Under the pieces are notes generated by a model. It saw only the letters and a program-made list of their open reading frames with translations, ran no database searches and was not told the DNA's origin. A DNA stretch of 64,000 nt from an uncultured Lachnospiraceae bacterium. Lineage in GTDB: Bacteria > Bacillota > Clostridia > Lachnospirales > Lachnospiraceae. The DNA lies in NCBI GenBank assembly GCA_902793335.1, contig CADBCZ010000021.1:1-64000 (forward strand), in the 5' to 3' direction. How positions within the stretch are numbered: position 1 is the first letter of the stretch; each line of letters starts with the position of its first letter. Below, piece by piece: positions 37,770 to 49,507 of this stretch. The translations under genes and the position numbers were made by a program.

Positions 37770-38408
37770 TCAGCCCAAAACGCTTTTTGTAACTTCAGGA
37801 AGTTCTGCAAAATTTTTAATTACGGGCACTTCTTCGCTTATCCTGCCAAATCCGTAGGAGGCATGTATGAATCCTATTCCCGCTTCCGTACTGGCTATAT
37901 AATCACCTTCAATATCACCTACATAAACTGCTTTATCCAAATGATTTCTGGAAACAACAAGTTTAATATTGTCACCTTTTTTCAGATTATTATTACCGTA
38001 ACACTCTATATCTGTAAAGTACTTTCCAAAACCATAATATTCTAAAAACGCTTCTATATATCCGCTTTGGCAGTTACTGACAATAAAGAGCTCATACTTC
38101 TCTTTCAGCTTAATAAGAGTACTCTCCACCTCCGGATATAGAATACCACCATGCTTTGCAAGGTAGTTGTTTTCCGCCTCACAGCACATGGCAAGCAATT
38201 CCATTCTGCGCTCAGGAAAAAGCTCAGGAAAAACTTTCTCAGCAAGCTTATCCATAGTAAGCCCCATAACACTTTGTATCTTTTCGGCTGTAATCACTTT
38301 ATCCTTAGAATACTCTCTTGCCACAACTTCTGTCCAACTGCCTGCAACTCCCGCAGAAGAATCCCACAAAGTACCATCCATATCAAATATAATTCCTGAT
38401 TTATTCAT
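37770..38408 (-). CDS. HAD-family hydrolase (phosphoglycolate-phosphatase-like)
   Basis: 212 residues with HAD motif I DMDGTLWDSSAG (9-20, nucleophile D9 and acid D11), motif II IVSNCQSGY, Lys/motif III near LKKGDNIKLVV, and motif IV YVGDIEGDYIAS. A helical cap between motifs I and II indicates subfamily C1. The substrate is unknown. It overlaps the alarmone synthetase gene by 4 bp (ATGA), so the two are translationally coupled. Confidence 0.88.
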   Translation of the reverse strand: MNKSGIIFDMDGTLWDSSAGVAGSWTEVVAREYSKDKVITAEKIQSVMGLTMDKLAEKVFPELFPERRMELLAMCCEAENNYLAKHGGILYPEVESTLIKLKEKYELFIVSNCQSGYIEAFLEYYGFGKYFTDIECYGNNNLKKGDNIKLVVSRNHLDKAVYVGDIEGDYIASTEAGIGFIHASYGFGRISEEVPVIKNFAELPEVTKSVLG

Positions 38409-39346
38409 AAACTCTCCTTTTCCACAGAATCTAATTTCATTCTTATCTGTTGCATTATGTTATCCGTCTCTGCTATACGTTCCGCACATTCATGCAGTTC
38501 TTCTACTATTATTTCCTCCTCTGCAGGATCTATGTTCTTCTTATACTTAAGCTCATGGTCAAGGCTTGCCCAAAAGTCCATTGCAATAGTCCTTATCTGA
38601 ATTTCAACCCGCATAGGTGTTTTTCCTTTAGAAAAGAAAACCGGGATTTCAACTATCATATGGTAACTGCGATATCCGTTAGGTTTAGGATACTTAATAT
38701 AATCCTTGATTTTAATAAGTTTAAGATCATCCTGCATCGCTAACATTGCCGCTATGGAATATATATCATCCACAAATTCACATATAATTCTTACTCCGGC
38801 AACATCCGAAAGATTAACCATTATAGCTTCTACAGTAAATGGGAGCCCTTTTTTATATAACTTGTTTGCGATACTCTCAGGGCTTTTCACCCTTGCAGTA
38901 ATACTGCTTATAGGGTTTCTATGATACCTGACAGACATCTCGTCATTAAGAACCTCAGCCTTTGTCTTAACCTCGCGTATCGCGCAGGCATACATCATCT
39001 CCATCTCCTGAAATTGTCTGGAATGCTGCATTAGTATCTTCAATTCTTCCATTATATCTCCATCAAGAATTGGCAATTCCATCTCTTTTTCTCTAAGCGT
39101 CGGCAACATGATATTGTCTCTCAATGTTTCCTGATATTCCCTGATTACTTTTTTGCTATCTTCCACATCCTTATGATCACCATCTAAGTTATCAACATCC
39201 AATTCACTTTCTAATATCATTTCTGCTGCAGAATCCGGCATCCCATTGAGTATTTCTAATTCCTTTTCCAGTATCTCATTCGTAGCATTTTGCTTCTTTT
39301 TCTTTTTTAACATATCTATTACCTCTGGTGCAATTTCATTTCCCAT
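38405..39346 (-). CDS. small alarmone synthetase, (p)ppGpp synthetase RelQ-like
   Basis: 313 residues. The synthetase domain (about 125-290) has the RelA/SpoT features: PISSITARVKSPESIANKLY, LSDVAGVRIICEF, YIKYPKPNGYRSYHM, VEIQIRTIAMDFWASLDHEL and KYKK. There is no hydrolase domain and no TGS/ACT. A charged N-terminal extension of about 75 residues (MGNEIAPEVIDMLKKKKKQN and an Asp/Glu-rich stretch) is longer than usual for RelQ. It transfers pyrophosphate from ATP to GDP/GTP. It is coupled to a HAD phosphatase, which could act on a nucleotide or a side product. Confidence 0.85.
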   Translation of the reverse strand: MGNEIAPEVIDMLKKKKKQNATNEILEKELEILNGMPDSAAEMILESELDVDNLDGDHKDVEDSKKVIREYQETLRDNIMLPTLREKEMELPILDGDIMEELKILMQHSRQFQEMEMMYACAIREVKTKAEVLNDEMSVRYHRNPISSITARVKSPESIANKLYKKGLPFTVEAIMVNLSDVAGVRIICEFVDDIYSIAAMLAMQDDLKLIKIKDYIKYPKPNGYRSYHMIVEIPVFFSKGKTPMRVEIQIRTIAMDFWASLDHELKYKKNIDPAEEEIIVEELHECAERIAETDNIMQQIRMKLDSVEKESL

Positions 39347-39394
39347 CTATATTATATAAATCGTAATTATCCTGTTCCTTCACAGCTACGATTT

Positions 39395-39434
39395 GCAAAT
39401 TCATTGATAATCAGCCTTCGCTGATGAAATTTGC
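39395..39434. other. stem-loop in the divergent intergenic region
   Basis: GCAAATT..CAT pairs with ATGAAATTTGC, and an inner ATCAGC-CTTC-GCTGAT hairpin. It lies in the 39347-39622 gap between divergent relQ-like and acyl-CoA ligase genes. No flanking T-run. It may be a 5'-UTR structure of the relQ transcript. Confidence 0.4.
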
Positions 39435-39622
39435 TCACCACTTATTCGCTTTCACACACCTTACTACTATAACATCATTTTGTAAAATAAGTATGAACAA
39501 AATCTTTAATTTTTCTTATTTGTTCCTCAATATAATTGTTTAATTATTGACAACACTTCTCATTTTATATACAATTTACTTTAACTGGTAAAAGTGTTAA
39601 AGTGTTTATAAGGAGAAGAAAT

Positions 39623-41257
39623 ATGCCAATAACTGAAATACTCGAAAAAAATGTGCGCGAATACCCGGATGATATTTGTCTGGTTGAGATTAATCCTGAA
39701 GTAAAGGAGGTCCGTCGTGTAACCTGGAAAGAATATGAACTTATGGAGCCTAATCCGACTACTCATTACAGAAGAGAAATTACCTGGCATGTAATGAACG
39801 AGAAGGCTAATCGTTTTGCTAATCTCTTGATTTCAAGAGGCATCAAAAAAGGAGACAAGGTTGCAATCCTTCTCATGAACTGCCTTGAGTGGCTTCCAAT
39901 ATATTTCGGTATATTGAAAACCGGAGCTCTTGCTGTACCGCTTAATTTCCGATATGCCCCTGATGAGATTGAATACTGTGTCAAGCTCGCAGATGTTGAT
40001 ATCCTTGTATTTGGTCCGGAATTTATTGGACGTGTTGAGGAGATTGCTGACAACATCAATAAGAATCGTCTTCTTTTCTACGTTGGTGATAACTGCCCTA
40101 CATTCGCTGAAGACTACATTTCAATGACTGCCAATTGTTCATCGCTTTCACCGGATATCAAACTTACCGATGAAGATGATGCCGCAATATACTTTTCTTC
40201 AGGAACAACAGGATTCCCAAAAGCAATTCTGCACAACCATGAAAGTCTCATGCATTCATGCAGGGTTGAACAAAATCATCACGGTCAGTCCAAAGATGAT
40301 GTATTCCTATGTATACCTCCTCTCTATCATACCGGCGCTAAGATGCATTGGTTCGGAAGCTTATTATCAGGAAGCAAGGCTGTTCTACTCAAGGGTACTA
40401 AGCCTGAATATATATTAGATGCCGTTTCAAAAGAGCATTGTACAATCGTTTGGCTGTTAGTCCCCTGGGCTCAGGATATTCTTGAAGCAATCGAAAGCGG
40501 TAAAGTTAAGTTAGAAGACTATGAGCTCTCACAGTGGAGACTTATGCATATAGGTGCTCAGCCTGTACCACCTAGTCTTATAAAGAAATGGAAAGAATAT
40601 TTTCCGAACCATCAATACGACACTAACTACGGTCTTTCTGAGTCTATCGGACCAGGTTGTGTTCATTTAGGAGTTGAGAACATCCATAAAGTTGGTGCTA
40701 TCGGCAAAGCAGGTTTCGGATGGGAAGTTAAGATAGTTGATGAAAATGGTAATACCGTAGAGCGTGGAAATGTTGGTGAATTGTGCGTTAAAGGTCCCGG
40801 CGTTATGACCTGTTACTACCATGACAAAAAAGCTACAGACGACGTACTCAAAGACGGCTGGTTATTTACAGGAGATATGGCCCAGGAAGATGAAGATGGA
40901 TTTATTTTCTTAGTGGACCGCAAGAAAGATGTTATAATCAGTGGTGGAGAGAATATCTATCCTGTACAGATAGAAGACTTTATCCGTACACATTCTGCAG
41001 TTCATGATGTGGCTGTAATCGGTCTTCCTGACAAACGTTTGGGAGAGATTACCTGCGCTATAATTGAACCTAAAGAAAACATGATTATAACAGAAGATGA
41101 AATTAACGAAATGTGTCATAGTCTTCCTCGGTACAAACGTCCTAGAAAGGTTATTTTTGCAGATATCCCTCGCAATCCAACCGGAAAGATTGAGAAGCCA
41201 AAGCTTCGCGAAATCTATGCAGGTGGTAGTGTCGTAGACGCACAGAACCGCGGATAA
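39623..41257 (+). CDS. AMP-dependent acyl-CoA synthetase/ligase
   Basis: 544 residues from the ATG at 39623 (AAGGAGAAG upstream), not the earlier in-frame start. The adenylate-forming motifs are all present: P-loop YFSSGTTGFPKAILHNHE (about 190), YDTNYGLSES, LFTGDMAQEDEDGF, VDRKKDVIISGGENIYP and the C-terminal Lys in NPTGKIEKPKLRE. It activates a carboxylic acid, probably a fatty or aromatic acid, to its CoA ester. It is monocistronic with a strong terminator. No fatty-acid genes are near, so the substrate is unknown. Confidence 0.9.
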   Translation: MPITEILEKNVREYPDDICLVEINPEVKEVRRVTWKEYELMEPNPTTHYRREITWHVMNEKANRFANLLISRGIKKGDKVAILLMNCLEWLPIYFGILKTGALAVPLNFRYAPDEIEYCVKLADVDILVFGPEFIGRVEEIADNINKNRLLFYVGDNCPTFAEDYISMTANCSSLSPDIKLTDEDDAAIYFSSGTTGFPKAILHNHESLMHSCRVEQNHHGQSKDDVFLCIPPLYHTGAKMHWFGSLLSGSKAVLLKGTKPEYILDAVSKEHCTIVWLLVPWAQDILEAIESGKVKLEDYELSQWRLMHIGAQPVPPSLIKKWKEYFPNHQYDTNYGLSESIGPGCVHLGVENIHKVGAIGKAGFGWEVKIVDENGNTVERGNVGELCVKGPGVMTCYYHDKKATDDVLKDGWLFTGDMAQEDEDGFIFLVDRKKDVIISGGENIYPVQIEDFIRTHSAVHDVAVIGLPDKRLGEITCAIIEPKENMIITEDEINEMCHSLPRYKRPRKVIFADIPRNPTGKIEKPKLREIYAGGSVVDAQNRG

Positions 41258-41270
41258 TCTCAAAATATAT

Positions 41271-41324
41271 AAACAGGCTGTACTGCCGGGTGTATATAAT
41301 ACCGGCAGTACAGCCTGTTTTATT
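41271..41324. terminator. bidirectional terminator between the ligase and rpoC
   Basis: A long near-perfect stem AAACAGGCTGTACTGCCGG / CCGGCAGTACAGCCTGTTT with an 11-12-nt loop. It is followed by TATTTAT on the plus strand, and the stem itself carries A/T tails that suit both directions. Confidence 0.85.
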
Positions 41325-41341
41325 TATAAAATCTCTAAATC

Positions 41342-41364
41342 AGGGCAGGTGTATCACCTGCCCT
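41342..41364 (-). terminator. hairpin after rpoC
   Basis: A perfect 9-bp stem AGGGCAGGT / ACCTGCCCT with a 5-nt loop, 45 bp past the rpoC stop. There is no close T-run on the minus strand, so it probably works with the larger hairpin at 41271-41324. Confidence 0.5.
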
Positions 41365-41408
41365 AAAACATTCTTTAGCTGTATATCTCAATATACTTAT
41401 TATGGTTT

Positions 41409-44400
41409 TTACTCAACTGTCTCATCTGTTGCAGCATCTTCTACATCGGCATCTGCTGTAGTTTCAACATCTGCTGTAGCTTCAACTGACTCTAAAGTAT
41501 CCTCTTCTGTATCCTCTACATCGAGAAAATCATCATCATCGAAGTTTAATACTTCTTCCTCACTGTCGAGCTTAACGTTACGATAACGTTTCATACCTGT
41601 ACCTGCAGGAATCAACTTACCGATAAGAACGTTTTCCTTAAGACCTGTAAGTGGATCGATCTTACCCTTGATAGCCGCCTCAGTAAGCACCTTAGTTGTC
41701 TCCTGGAATGATGCAGCAGAAAGGAATGAACTTGTTGCGAGTGATGCCTTTGTGATACCAAGCATTACCTGTGTACCAACTGCAGGTGTTTTACCCTCTT
41801 CCTCTAACTTCTGATTCATTTCCTCAAAATCTAATACATCAACGTGTGTTCCAGGAAGGTAACCTGAATCTCCACTCTGCTCTATCTTAATCTTCTTAAG
41901 CATCTGGCGAACAATGACCTCGATATGTTTGTCATTGATATCAACACCCTGAAGACGATAAACCTTCTGAACCTCACGAAGCATATAATCCTGAACTGCA
42001 CGAACACCCTTGATCTTCAAGATATCATGAGGTGTTACAGAACCGATAGTAATCTCATCACCGGCTTCTACAACCTGATCATCGAATACTTTGATTCTTG
42101 AGTCATAAGGAATCAAATATGCCTTAGATTCACCTGTTTCTTCATTAGTGATAACTACTTCACGTTTCTTCTTAGTGTCACGAATCTGAACCTTACCTGC
42201 TATCTCAGTGATAATAGCAAGACCCTTAGGCTTACGTGCCTCGAAAAGCTCCTCTACACGAGGAAGACCCTGTGTGATATCCTCACCGGCAACACCACCT
42301 GTATGGAAGGTTCTCATTGTAAGCTGTGTACCAGGCTCACCGATTGACTGAGCTGCGATAATACCAACAGCCTCACCAACCTGAACTGCCTGACCGGTTG
42401 CCATGTTGGCACCGTAACACTTAGCACAGACACCGATATGTGACTTACAATTAAGTATGTTACGAATCTTTAACTTAGTAACAGGATTACCATTCTCATC
42501 AACACCTGACTGAATGATTCTCTCTGCACGCTTTGGAGTGATCATATGATTAGCTTTAACTATCATATTACCATCTTTATCAAATACAGAAACTGCAGCA
42601 TAACGACCTGTAATTCGCTCCTGGAAGCTCTCGATCATTTCCTTGCCCTCTGTAAATGCTTCAACAACTGATCCCGGAATAAATCCTTTACCTTCGCAAC
42701 AATCCACCTCACGGATAATAAGCTCCTGAGATACATCTACAAGACGTCTTGTAAGGTATCCTGAGTCAGCTGTACGAAGAGCTGTATCTGAAAGTCCTTT
42801 ACGAGCACCATGAGCTGAAATAAAGTACTCCAAAACATCAAGACCTTCACGGAAGTTTGACTTGATAGGAAGTTCGATTGTACGACCTGTTGTATCAGCC
42901 ATCAATCCACGCATACCTGCAAGCTGTTTGATCTGCTGATCAGATCCACGCGCTCCTGATCTAGCCATCATGTTAATATTATTATAAGTATCAAGACCAT
43001 CAAGAAGTGCCTTGGTAAGCTTTTTATCTGCAGCATCCCATGTCTTAACAACTGCCTGATAACGTTCCTCTTCGGTTCCGTAACCATCCTTGAACATAGC
43101 ATTAATCTTATCAACTGTCTCCTGAGCATCATTAAGAATCTGCTTCTTGGCTGCAGGCACTGTCATCTCTGAAATTGAAACTGTAAGAGCACCCTTTGTT
43201 GAATACTTATAACCTATACTCTTGATGTCATCCAAAACCTCTGCAGTTTTGGTCGCCCCATGAATATTAATACATTTATCAAGAATTCCTTTAAGCTGTT
43301 TCTTGCCCACAAGGTAGTCAATCTCAAGCAATAACTCATTGCCCGGAACACTTCTGTCTACTATTCCAAGATCCTGAGGAATTATCTCGTTGAAGAGAAT
43401 TCTTCCAAGTGTTGACTCGATAATTGTAGTGCCTTCTGTACCATCCGGCATAGTTCCTCTTACTCTTACCTTGACTCTTGCATGAAGTGTAATTTCACCA
43501 TTTTCATATGCAAGAATAGCCTCGTTCTTAGATTTAAATATCTTTCCTTCACCCTTGTCTCCCGGCTTATCAATTGTAAGATAATAAATACCAAGTACCA
43601 TATCCTGTGAAGGAACGGCAACAGGAGCACCATCTGAAGGTTTAAGAAGGTTGTTAGGTGACAAGAGCAGGAATCTACATTCTGCCTGTGCTTCAACTGA
43701 AAGCGGAAGATGCACAGCCATCTGGTCACCGTCGAAGTCAGCGTTAAATGCTGTACAAACAAGTGGATGAAGCTTAATAGCCTTACCTTCTACAAGAATT
43801 GGCTCAAATGCCTGAATACCAAGTCTGTGAAGTGTTGGAGCACGGTTAAGCATTACCGGATGCTCTTTGATAACATCCTCTAATACATCCCATACAGCCT
43901 CCTCAAGCTTCTCAACCATCTTCTTAGCTGATTTAACATTATGTGCAAGCTTCCTTGCAACTAATTCTTTCATAACAAACGGCTTGAACAACTCAATAGC
44001 CATCTCTTTCGGAAGACCACACTGATATATCTTAAGTTCCGGTCCTACGACGATAACTGAACGTCCTGAATAGTCAACACGCTTACCCAAAAGGTTCTGA
44101 CGGAAACGTCCCTGCTTACCCTTTAACATATCCGAAAGAGACTTAAGAGCTCTATTTCCGGGACCTGTAACAGGACGACCACGACGTCCGTTATCGATAA
44201 GTGCATCAACAGCCTCCTGAAGCATTCTTTTCTCATTTCTTACAATGATATCAGGAGCACCGAGTTCTAACAATCTGTTAAGACGATTATTACGGTTGAT
44301 AATTCTTCTATAAAGATCGTTAAGATCTGAAGTTGCAAAACGTCCACCATCTAACTGTACCATCGGACGAAGATCCGGTGGAAGAACAGGAACCGCATCA

Positions 44401-45110
44401 AGAATCATCCATTCAGGCTTATTACCCGAAGTACGGAATGCCTCAACAACCTCTAATCTCTTAATGATCTTGGCACGTTTCTGTCCTGTCGAGTCTTTAA
44501 GCTCAGCCTTCAACTCTACAGCTTCTTTTTCAAGATCAATTGCCTCTAATAACTCTTTGACAGATTCAGCACCCATACCTACACGGAACTTACCAAATCC
44601 ATACTCTTCCTCTGCATCGCGGTATTCTTTCTCTGAAAGTACCTGCTTATAAGCAAGATTAGTCTCACCCGGATCAAGTACAATATATGATGCAAAGTAC
44701 AAAACCTTCTCCAAAGTTCTTGGAGAAATATCGAGTATAAGTCCCATACGGCTTGGGATACCCTTGAAGTACCAGATATGGGAAACCGGAGCTGCAAGCT
44801 CGATATGTCCCATTCTCTCACGACGTACGTTGGCTTTAGTAACCTCAACACCACATCTGTCGCAGATTACGCCTTTATAACGAATCTTCTTATACTTACC
44901 ACAGTGACATTCCCAATCCTTACTTGGTCCAAATATTCTTTCACAGAATAAACCATCGCGTTCAGGCTTTAATGTTCTGTAATTAATGGTTTCCGGCTTC
45001 TTAACCTCACCACGAGACCACTCTCTTATCTTTTCGGGAGAAGCAAGTCCAATCTTGATCGCATCAAAGTTCATCTGTTGTTCTACTACCTGATTATTCA
45101 TAGCTGACAT
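41409..45110 (-). CDS. rpoC: RNA polymerase subunit beta-prime
   Basis: 1233 residues. The N-terminal zinc site is [19 protein letters not shown]. The catalytic Mg loop [14 protein letters not shown] carries the three Asp. The second zinc site is [13 protein letters not shown], and the trigger-loop region [18 protein letters not shown] is intact. The C-terminus has an acidic Asp/Glu/Thr/Ala tail of about 50 residues ([19 protein letters not shown]), common in Lachnospiraceae. It starts 18 bp after rpoB. Normally rpsL follows closely; here about 35 kb intervenes. Confidence 0.98.
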   Translation of the reverse strand: MSAMNNQVVEQQMNFDAIKIGLASPEKIREWSRGEVKKPETINYRTLKPERDGLFCERIFGPSKDWECHCGKYKKIRYKGVICDRCGVEVTKANVRRERMGHIELAAPVSHIWYFKGIPSRMGLILDISPRTLEKVLYFASYIVLDPGETNLAYKQVLSEKEYRDAEEEYGFGKFRVGMGAESVKELLEAIDLEKEAVELKAELKDSTGQKRAKIIKRLEVVEAFRTSGNKPEWMILDAVPVLPPDLRPMVQLDGGRFATSDLNDLYRRIINRNNRLNRLLELGAPDIIVRNEKRMLQEAVDALIDNGRRGRPVTGPGNRALKSLSDMLKGKQGRFRQNLLGKRVDYSGRSVIVVGPELKIYQCGLPKEMAIELFKPFVMKELVARKLAHNVKSAKKMVEKLEEAVWDVLEDVIKEHPVMLNRAPTLHRLGIQAFEPILVEGKAIKLHPLVCTAFNADFDGDQMAVHLPLSVEAQAECRFLLLSPNNLLKPSDGAPVAVPSQDMVLGIYYLTIDKPGDKGEGKIFKSKNEAILAYENGEITLHARVKVRVRGTMPDGTEGTTIIESTLGRILFNEIIPQDLGIVDRSVPGNELLLEIDYLVGKKQLKGILDKCINIHGATKTAEVLDDIKSIGYKYSTKGALTVSISEMTVPAAKKQILNDAQETVDKINAMFKDGYGTEEERYQAVVKTWDAADKKLTKALLDGLDTYNNINMMARSGARGSDQQIKQLAGMRGLMADTTGRTIELPIKSNFREGLDVLEYFISAHGARKGLSDTALRTADSGYLTRRLVDVSQELIIREVDCCEGKGFIPGSVVEAFTEGKEMIESFQERITGRYAAVSVFDKDGNMIVKANHMITPKRAERIIQSGVDENGNPVTKLKIRNILNCKSHIGVCAKCYGANMATGQAVQVGEAVGIIAAQSIGEPGTQLTMRTFHTGGVAGEDITQGLPRVEELFEARKPKGLAIITEIAGKVQIRDTKKKREVVITNEETGESKAYLIPYDSRIKVFDDQVVEAGDEITIGSVTPHDILKIKGVRAVQDYMLREVQKVYRLQGVDINDKHIEVIVRQMLKKIKIEQSGDSGYLPGTHVDVLDFEEMNQKLEEEGKTPAVGTQVMLGITKASLATSSFLSAASFQETTKVLTEAAIKGKIDPLTGLKENVLIGKLIPAGTGMKRYRNVKLDSEEEVLNFDDDDFLDVEDTEEDTLESVEATADVETTADADVEDAATDETVE

Positions 45111-45128
45111 TTATCTGCTCTCCTCCTA

Positions 45129-48100
45129 TTATTCATCAAAATTATCATCATAGCTGTCGTCAAAACTATCGCCATCACCATAGTCATCATCATAGCTATC
45201 ATCATAACCATCGCCTTCTAATTCGAAGTTGTTATCATCCTCGTCTACACCGGAGTATCCATGTTCTTTCATCTCCGCTTCCTGACCATCATAATCCATA
45301 TCTCCGAATCTTCTTATATCATCATTGCCATAATCAACATTCTCGCCAATCTCAACCTCAGAGTATTCGCCATCGTCAGATGCCTTTAATACTCTAACAT
45401 CAAGAGCAAGTGACTGGAATTCCTTAAGAAGTACCTTAAATGATTCCGGAATTCCCGGTTCAGGAATATTATCTCCCTTGATTATAGCCTCATACGTCTT
45501 AACACGTCCTACAACGTCATCGGACTTAACAGTAAGTATCTCCTGAAGTGTATATGAAGCACCATAAGCCTCCAGAGCCCAAACCTCCATCTCTCCGAAA
45601 CGCTGTCCACCAAACTGTGCTTTACCACCAAGTGGCTGCTGTGTTACCAATGAGTATGGACCGGTTGAACGAGCATGAATCTTATCATCAACCAAATGGT
45701 GAAGCTTAAGGTAATGCATGAATCCGATTGTTACAGGAGAATCAAACTCTTCACCTGTACGTCCGTCACGAAGTGTTACCTTACCTGTACGGTTGATTGG
45801 AACACCTCTCCACTCTTCTCTGTGGTCACGGTTCTCGTATAGGTAATCCATAACTTCATCAGATACCTGACTTCTCCATTTCTTATCGAAATCATCCCAC
45901 TCTGAATTAACATAATCATTAGCCATCTCCAGAGTTTCCATGATATCTTCCTCATTTGCTCCATCAAATACAGGAGTCGAAATGTTAAATCCTAAAGCCT
46001 TGGCAGCAAGTCCCAAATGGACCTCAAGCACCTGTCCGATATTCATTCGGGAAGGAACGCCCAAAGGATTAAGTACGATATCAAGTGGTCTTCCGTTTGG
46101 AAGGAATGGCATATCCTCAACAGGAAGGATACGCGAGATAACACCCTTGTTACCATGACGACCAGCCATCTTATCACCTACGCTGATCTTTCTCTTCTGA
46201 GCTATATATACACGAACAGATTTGTTAACTCCAGGTGGAAGTTCATCTCCGTTCTCTCTTGTAAACATCTTAGTATCCATTACGATACCGAAAGCACCAT
46301 GAGGTACACGAAGTGATGTGTCACGAACCTCTCTGGCCTTCTCACCAAAGATTGCACGAAGCAATCTCTCTTCTGCAGTGAGTTCTGTCTCTCCCTTAGG
46401 AGTAACCTTACCAACAAGAATATCGTTGGCGCGAACCTCTGCACCGATACGGATTATACCATTCTCATCGAGGTTTTTAAGAAGATCCTGTGACTGACCT
46501 GCAAGCTCTCTTGTAATCTCTTCTGGTCCGAGCTTAGTATCTCTTGCATCTACCTCGTATTCTTCTATATGAACAGAAGTATATACATCCTCCTGAACCA
46601 ATCTTTCTGAAAGAAGTACAGCATCCTCATAGTTATAACCTTCCCAGGTCATGAAACCGATAAGAGGATTCTTACCAAGAGCAATCTCGCCACCGGATGT
46701 AGAGGCACCGTCGGCAATAACATCACCGGCTTTAACTCTGTCACCCTTGACAACGATTGGTCTCTGATTCATACAGTTACCCTGATTACTTCTTGCAAAC
46801 TTGATTACCTCATAAGTATCTTTGCTTCCGTCATCACATTTAACAACTATCTCTTTACTCGTCGATTTCTCAATAACACCATCGTGCTTTGCGATTATAC
46901 AAACCCCGGAATCGACAGCAGCTTTTCCTTCCATACCTGTACCAACAACAGGAGCTTCAGTCTTAAGAAGCGGCACAGCCTGTCTCTGCATGTTTGATCC
47001 CATAAGAGCACGGTTAGCATCATCATTCTCAAGGAACGGAATCATTGATGTAGCCACAGAGAACACCATCTTAGGAGATACGTCCATAAGATCTACTCTC
47101 TCTCTGTCAAACTCGGCAGTCTCTTCGCGGAAACGACCTGCGATACGAGAACGCACGAAAGTTCCATCAGCATTAACCTGCTCATTAGCCTGAGCTACTA
47201 CATAATTGTCCTCTTCGTCAGCTGTAAGATACACAACCTCATCTGTTACGATAGGATTCTTAGGGTCTGTTTTGTCGAGTTTTCTGTATGGTGCCTCAAC
47301 AAAACCATACTGATTAATTCTTGCATATGTAGCAAGTGAGTTGATAAGTCCGATGTTAGGACCTTCAGGTGTCTCGATAGGACACATCCTTCCGTAATGT
47401 GTATAGTGAACGTCTCGGACCTCGAATCCGGCACGATCTCTTGAAAGACCACCCGGACCAAGTGCTGAAAGACGTCTCTTGTGTGTAAGTTCTGAAAGCG
47501 GGTTGTTCTGATCCATGAACTGCGACAACTGAGAACTTCCGAAGAACTCCTTAACCGCAGCTGTAACCGGCTTAATATTGATAAGTGACTGTGGTGTAAT
47601 TGTCTCGATATCCTGTGTTGACATTCTCTCTCTTACAACACGTTCAAGTCTTGAAAGACCGATACGATACTGATTCTGTAAAAGTTCACCAACCGCTCTG
47701 ATACGACGGTTACCCAAATGGTCGATGTCATCATCATTACCAATTCCATACTCAAGATGAATATTGTAACTTATAGAAGCAAGAATATCTTCTTTTGTGA
47801 TGTGCTTAGGTATAAGATCATGGATATCTCTCTTAATCGCACGTTTCAACTCTTCCTCGTCCTTATATTGCTCAAGCATCTGAGCAAGGATAGGATAGAA
47901 TACTTCCTCTGTTACGCCAAGCTCCTCTGTATCAAAATTGACATATTCATTAATATCAACCATAAGGTTAGAAAGCACTTTGACGTTACGGGTCTCTGTC
48001 TGAATCATTACATAAGGAACAGCAGCATACTGTATAGCCTGTGCCGACTCTCTTGTAAGTCTCTCTCCAGCCTTTGCAACAATCTCACCTGTTACAGGAC

Positions 48101-48998
48101 TAACTGCATCCTCTGCAAGAACATGTCCCGCAATACGATTCTTAAGTGCAAGTTTCTTATTGAACTTATAACGTCCAACCTTGGCAAGATCATAACGTCT
48201 CGGGTCAAAGAACATAGCATTTATAAGGCTTTCTGCACTTTCTACCGCAAGAGGCTCACCCGGGCGGATCTTCTTATATAACTCTAACAAACCATCTTCA
48301 TAACTGTTAGATGGATCTTTTTCCAAACTCGCAAGGATCTTCGGTTCATCGCCGAATAATTCCTTGATTTCTTCATTGGTTCCGATTCCCAAAGAACGAA
48401 TAAGAACGGTAATCGGCACCTTTCTTGTTCTATCTACACGTACATAAAAAACGTCATTTGAATCTGTTTCGTACTCAAGCCATGCACCTCGATTAGGAAT
48501 AACTGTACATGCATAAAGAGTTTTTCCCAACTTATCATGACTTATAGCATAATAAATACCAGGTGAACGAACCAACTGACTTACGATAACACGTTCAGCA
48601 CCATTAATAACAAAGGTACCTGTTTCTGTCATCAGAGGAAGATCTCCCATAAAAATGTCATGCTGGTTAATCTCGTCCGTTTCCTTATTATGAAGACGTA
48701 CATTAACTTTCAGAGGAGCTGCATATGTAGCATCCCTCTCTTTACATTCTCCAATAGTGTACTTCTTATCTTCCTCGCAAAGCTGGAAATCAACAAACTC
48801 CAGGCTTAACTGACCGGAATAATCGGTAATCGGAGAAATATCATCGAACACCTCTTTGAGTCCCGCAGTCAGGAACCACTGGTAAGAGTCCTTCTGGACT
48901 TCAATGAGATTGGGCATCTCAAGTACTTCCTTTTGTCTGGAATAACTCATTCGGATTCCTTTTCCCGCGTTAACAGGACTGATTCTGCTCTTTTCCAT
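45129..48998 (-). CDS. rpoB: RNA polymerase subunit beta
   Basis: About 1289 residues. The start is taken at [20 protein letters not shown] (48998), 11 nt after AAGGGG; an in-frame GTG four codons earlier would sit on that site. The rifampicin region [20 protein letters not shown] then [13 protein letters not shown] has the susceptible residues. The C-terminus carries an Asp/Tyr-rich acidic extension ([20 protein letters not shown]). It is transcribed from its own consensus promoter (49073-49101) and is followed by rpoC. Confidence 0.98.
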   Translation of the reverse strand: MEKSRISPVNAGKGIRMSYSRQKEVLEMPNLIEVQKDSYQWFLTAGLKEVFDDISPITDYSGQLSLEFVDFQLCEEDKKYTIGECKERDATYAAPLKVNVRLHNKETDEINQHDIFMGDLPLMTETGTFVINGAERVIVSQLVRSPGIYYAISHDKLGKTLYACTVIPNRGAWLEYETDSNDVFYVRVDRTRKVPITVLIRSLGIGTNEEIKELFGDEPKILASLEKDPSNSYEDGLLELYKKIRPGEPLAVESAESLINAMFFDPRRYDLAKVGRYKFNKKLALKNRIAGHVLAEDAVSPVTGEIVAKAGERLTRESAQAIQYAAVPYVMIQTETRNVKVLSNLMVDINEYVNFDTEELGVTEEVFYPILAQMLEQYKDEEELKRAIKRDIHDLIPKHITKEDILASISYNIHLEYGIGNDDDIDHLGNRRIRAVGELLQNQYRIGLSRLERVVRERMSTQDIETITPQSLINIKPVTAAVKEFFGSSQLSQFMDQNNPLSELTHKRRLSALGPGGLSRDRAGFEVRDVHYTHYGRMCPIETPEGPNIGLINSLATYARINQYGFVEAPYRKLDKTDPKNPIVTDEVVYLTADEEDNYVVAQANEQVNADGTFVRSRIAGRFREETAEFDRERVDLMDVSPKMVFSVATSMIPFLENDDANRALMGSNMQRQAVPLLKTEAPVVGTGMEGKAAVDSGVCIIAKHDGVIEKSTSKEIVVKCDDGSKDTYEVIKFARSNQGNCMNQRPIVVKGDRVKAGDVIADGASTSGGEIALGKNPLIGFMTWEGYNYEDAVLLSERLVQEDVYTSVHIEEYEVDARDTKLGPEEITRELAGQSQDLLKNLDENGIIRIGAEVRANDILVGKVTPKGETELTAEERLLRAIFGEKAREVRDTSLRVPHGAFGIVMDTKMFTRENGDELPPGVNKSVRVYIAQKRKISVGDKMAGRHGNKGVISRILPVEDMPFLPNGRPLDIVLNPLGVPSRMNIGQVLEVHLGLAAKALGFNISTPVFDGANEEDIMETLEMANDYVNSEWDDFDKKWRSQVSDEVMDYLYENRDHREEWRGVPINRTGKVTLRDGRTGEEFDSPVTIGFMHYLKLHHLVDDKIHARSTGPYSLVTQQPLGGKAQFGGQRFGEMEVWALEAYGASYTLQEILTVKSDDVVGRVKTYEAIIKGDNIPEPGIPESFKVLLKEFQSLALDVRVLKASDDGEYSEVEIGENVDYGNDDIRRFGDMDYDGQEAEMKEHGYSGVDEDDNNFELEGDGYDDSYDDDYGDGDSFDDSYDDNFDE

Positions 48999-49072
48999 TG
49001 ACGTTTTCACCCCTTGATATATTAGTCGAAATGGTTATTGAGGATAGATACCCACAATAATCACATTCTACT

Positions 49073-49101
49073 ATTCTAACACCAAGAATTTCCAGTGTCA
49101 A
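49073..49101 (-). promoter_or_regulatory. sigma-A promoter of rpoBC
   Basis: Minus strand TTGACA (49101-49096), a 17-bp spacer, then TAGAAT (49078-49073), about 75 bp before rpoB. It allows rpoBC expression apart from rplJL, whose transcript ends at 49508-49539. Confidence 0.8.
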
Positions 49102-49252
49102 CATATTTTTTGGGTATTGACAAGATTTTTTAGAATTTTATAGATGTTGTATGAATAAATTAGAATTATTGCTATATATTGTAGCACACCACTTCGGGCA
49201 CTTATTTAATAATAATTGGCGTTTGCGAAACTCTATGAATTGTGAATTGCGT

Positions 49253-49455
49253 TGTGCATGTTATACATATTCCATAAGCACGGTGCTTTCGAGCCGCCGG
49301 TACTTCCAATGACACTTAACGAACAACGTGAGTTCTAGTGTCATGCACCTACTTGGTGACGAATGCGACCTACTTGGTGACGAATGCGAAGCATGAGTTT
49401 AGAGACAGGGCATGCCTTGTGCTGCGTGCCTGCGTTGGATTGTATAACATGCACA
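49253..49455. repeat. long palindromic intergenic element, copy B
   Basis: A 203-bp element between rplL and rpoB. The outer arms (49253-49267 and 49441-49455) form a perfect 15-bp stem TGTGCATGTTATACA / TGTATAACATGCACA. It shares interior blocks with copy A (10170-10374), but its arms differ in sequence while still pairing. It also has an inner stem ATGACACT / AGTGTCAT (about 49309-49344) and a 21-bp tandem duplication (CCTACTTGGTGACGAATGCG plus one base, about 49347-49388). An outer TTGCGAAA / TTTCGCAA pair (about 49213 and 49479) may extend it. The rest of 49011-49558 holds only the rpoB promoter and the rplL terminator. Confidence 0.75.
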
Positions 49456-49507
49456 AAAGCAAAACAAAGAAATAGCATTTCGCAATTACCTATTTAATAA
49501 TAAGCAA

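Noticed and set aside
45129-48998. Several long frames antisense or out of frame within rpoB, rpoC, fusA and tuf
   Set aside because: They are codon-bias shadows of highly conserved genes, without ribosome sites or recognisable products.
49347-49388. Two 21-bp repeats as a CRISPR array
   Set aside because: The units are directly adjacent with no spacer and lie inside the palindromic element; no cas genes are present.
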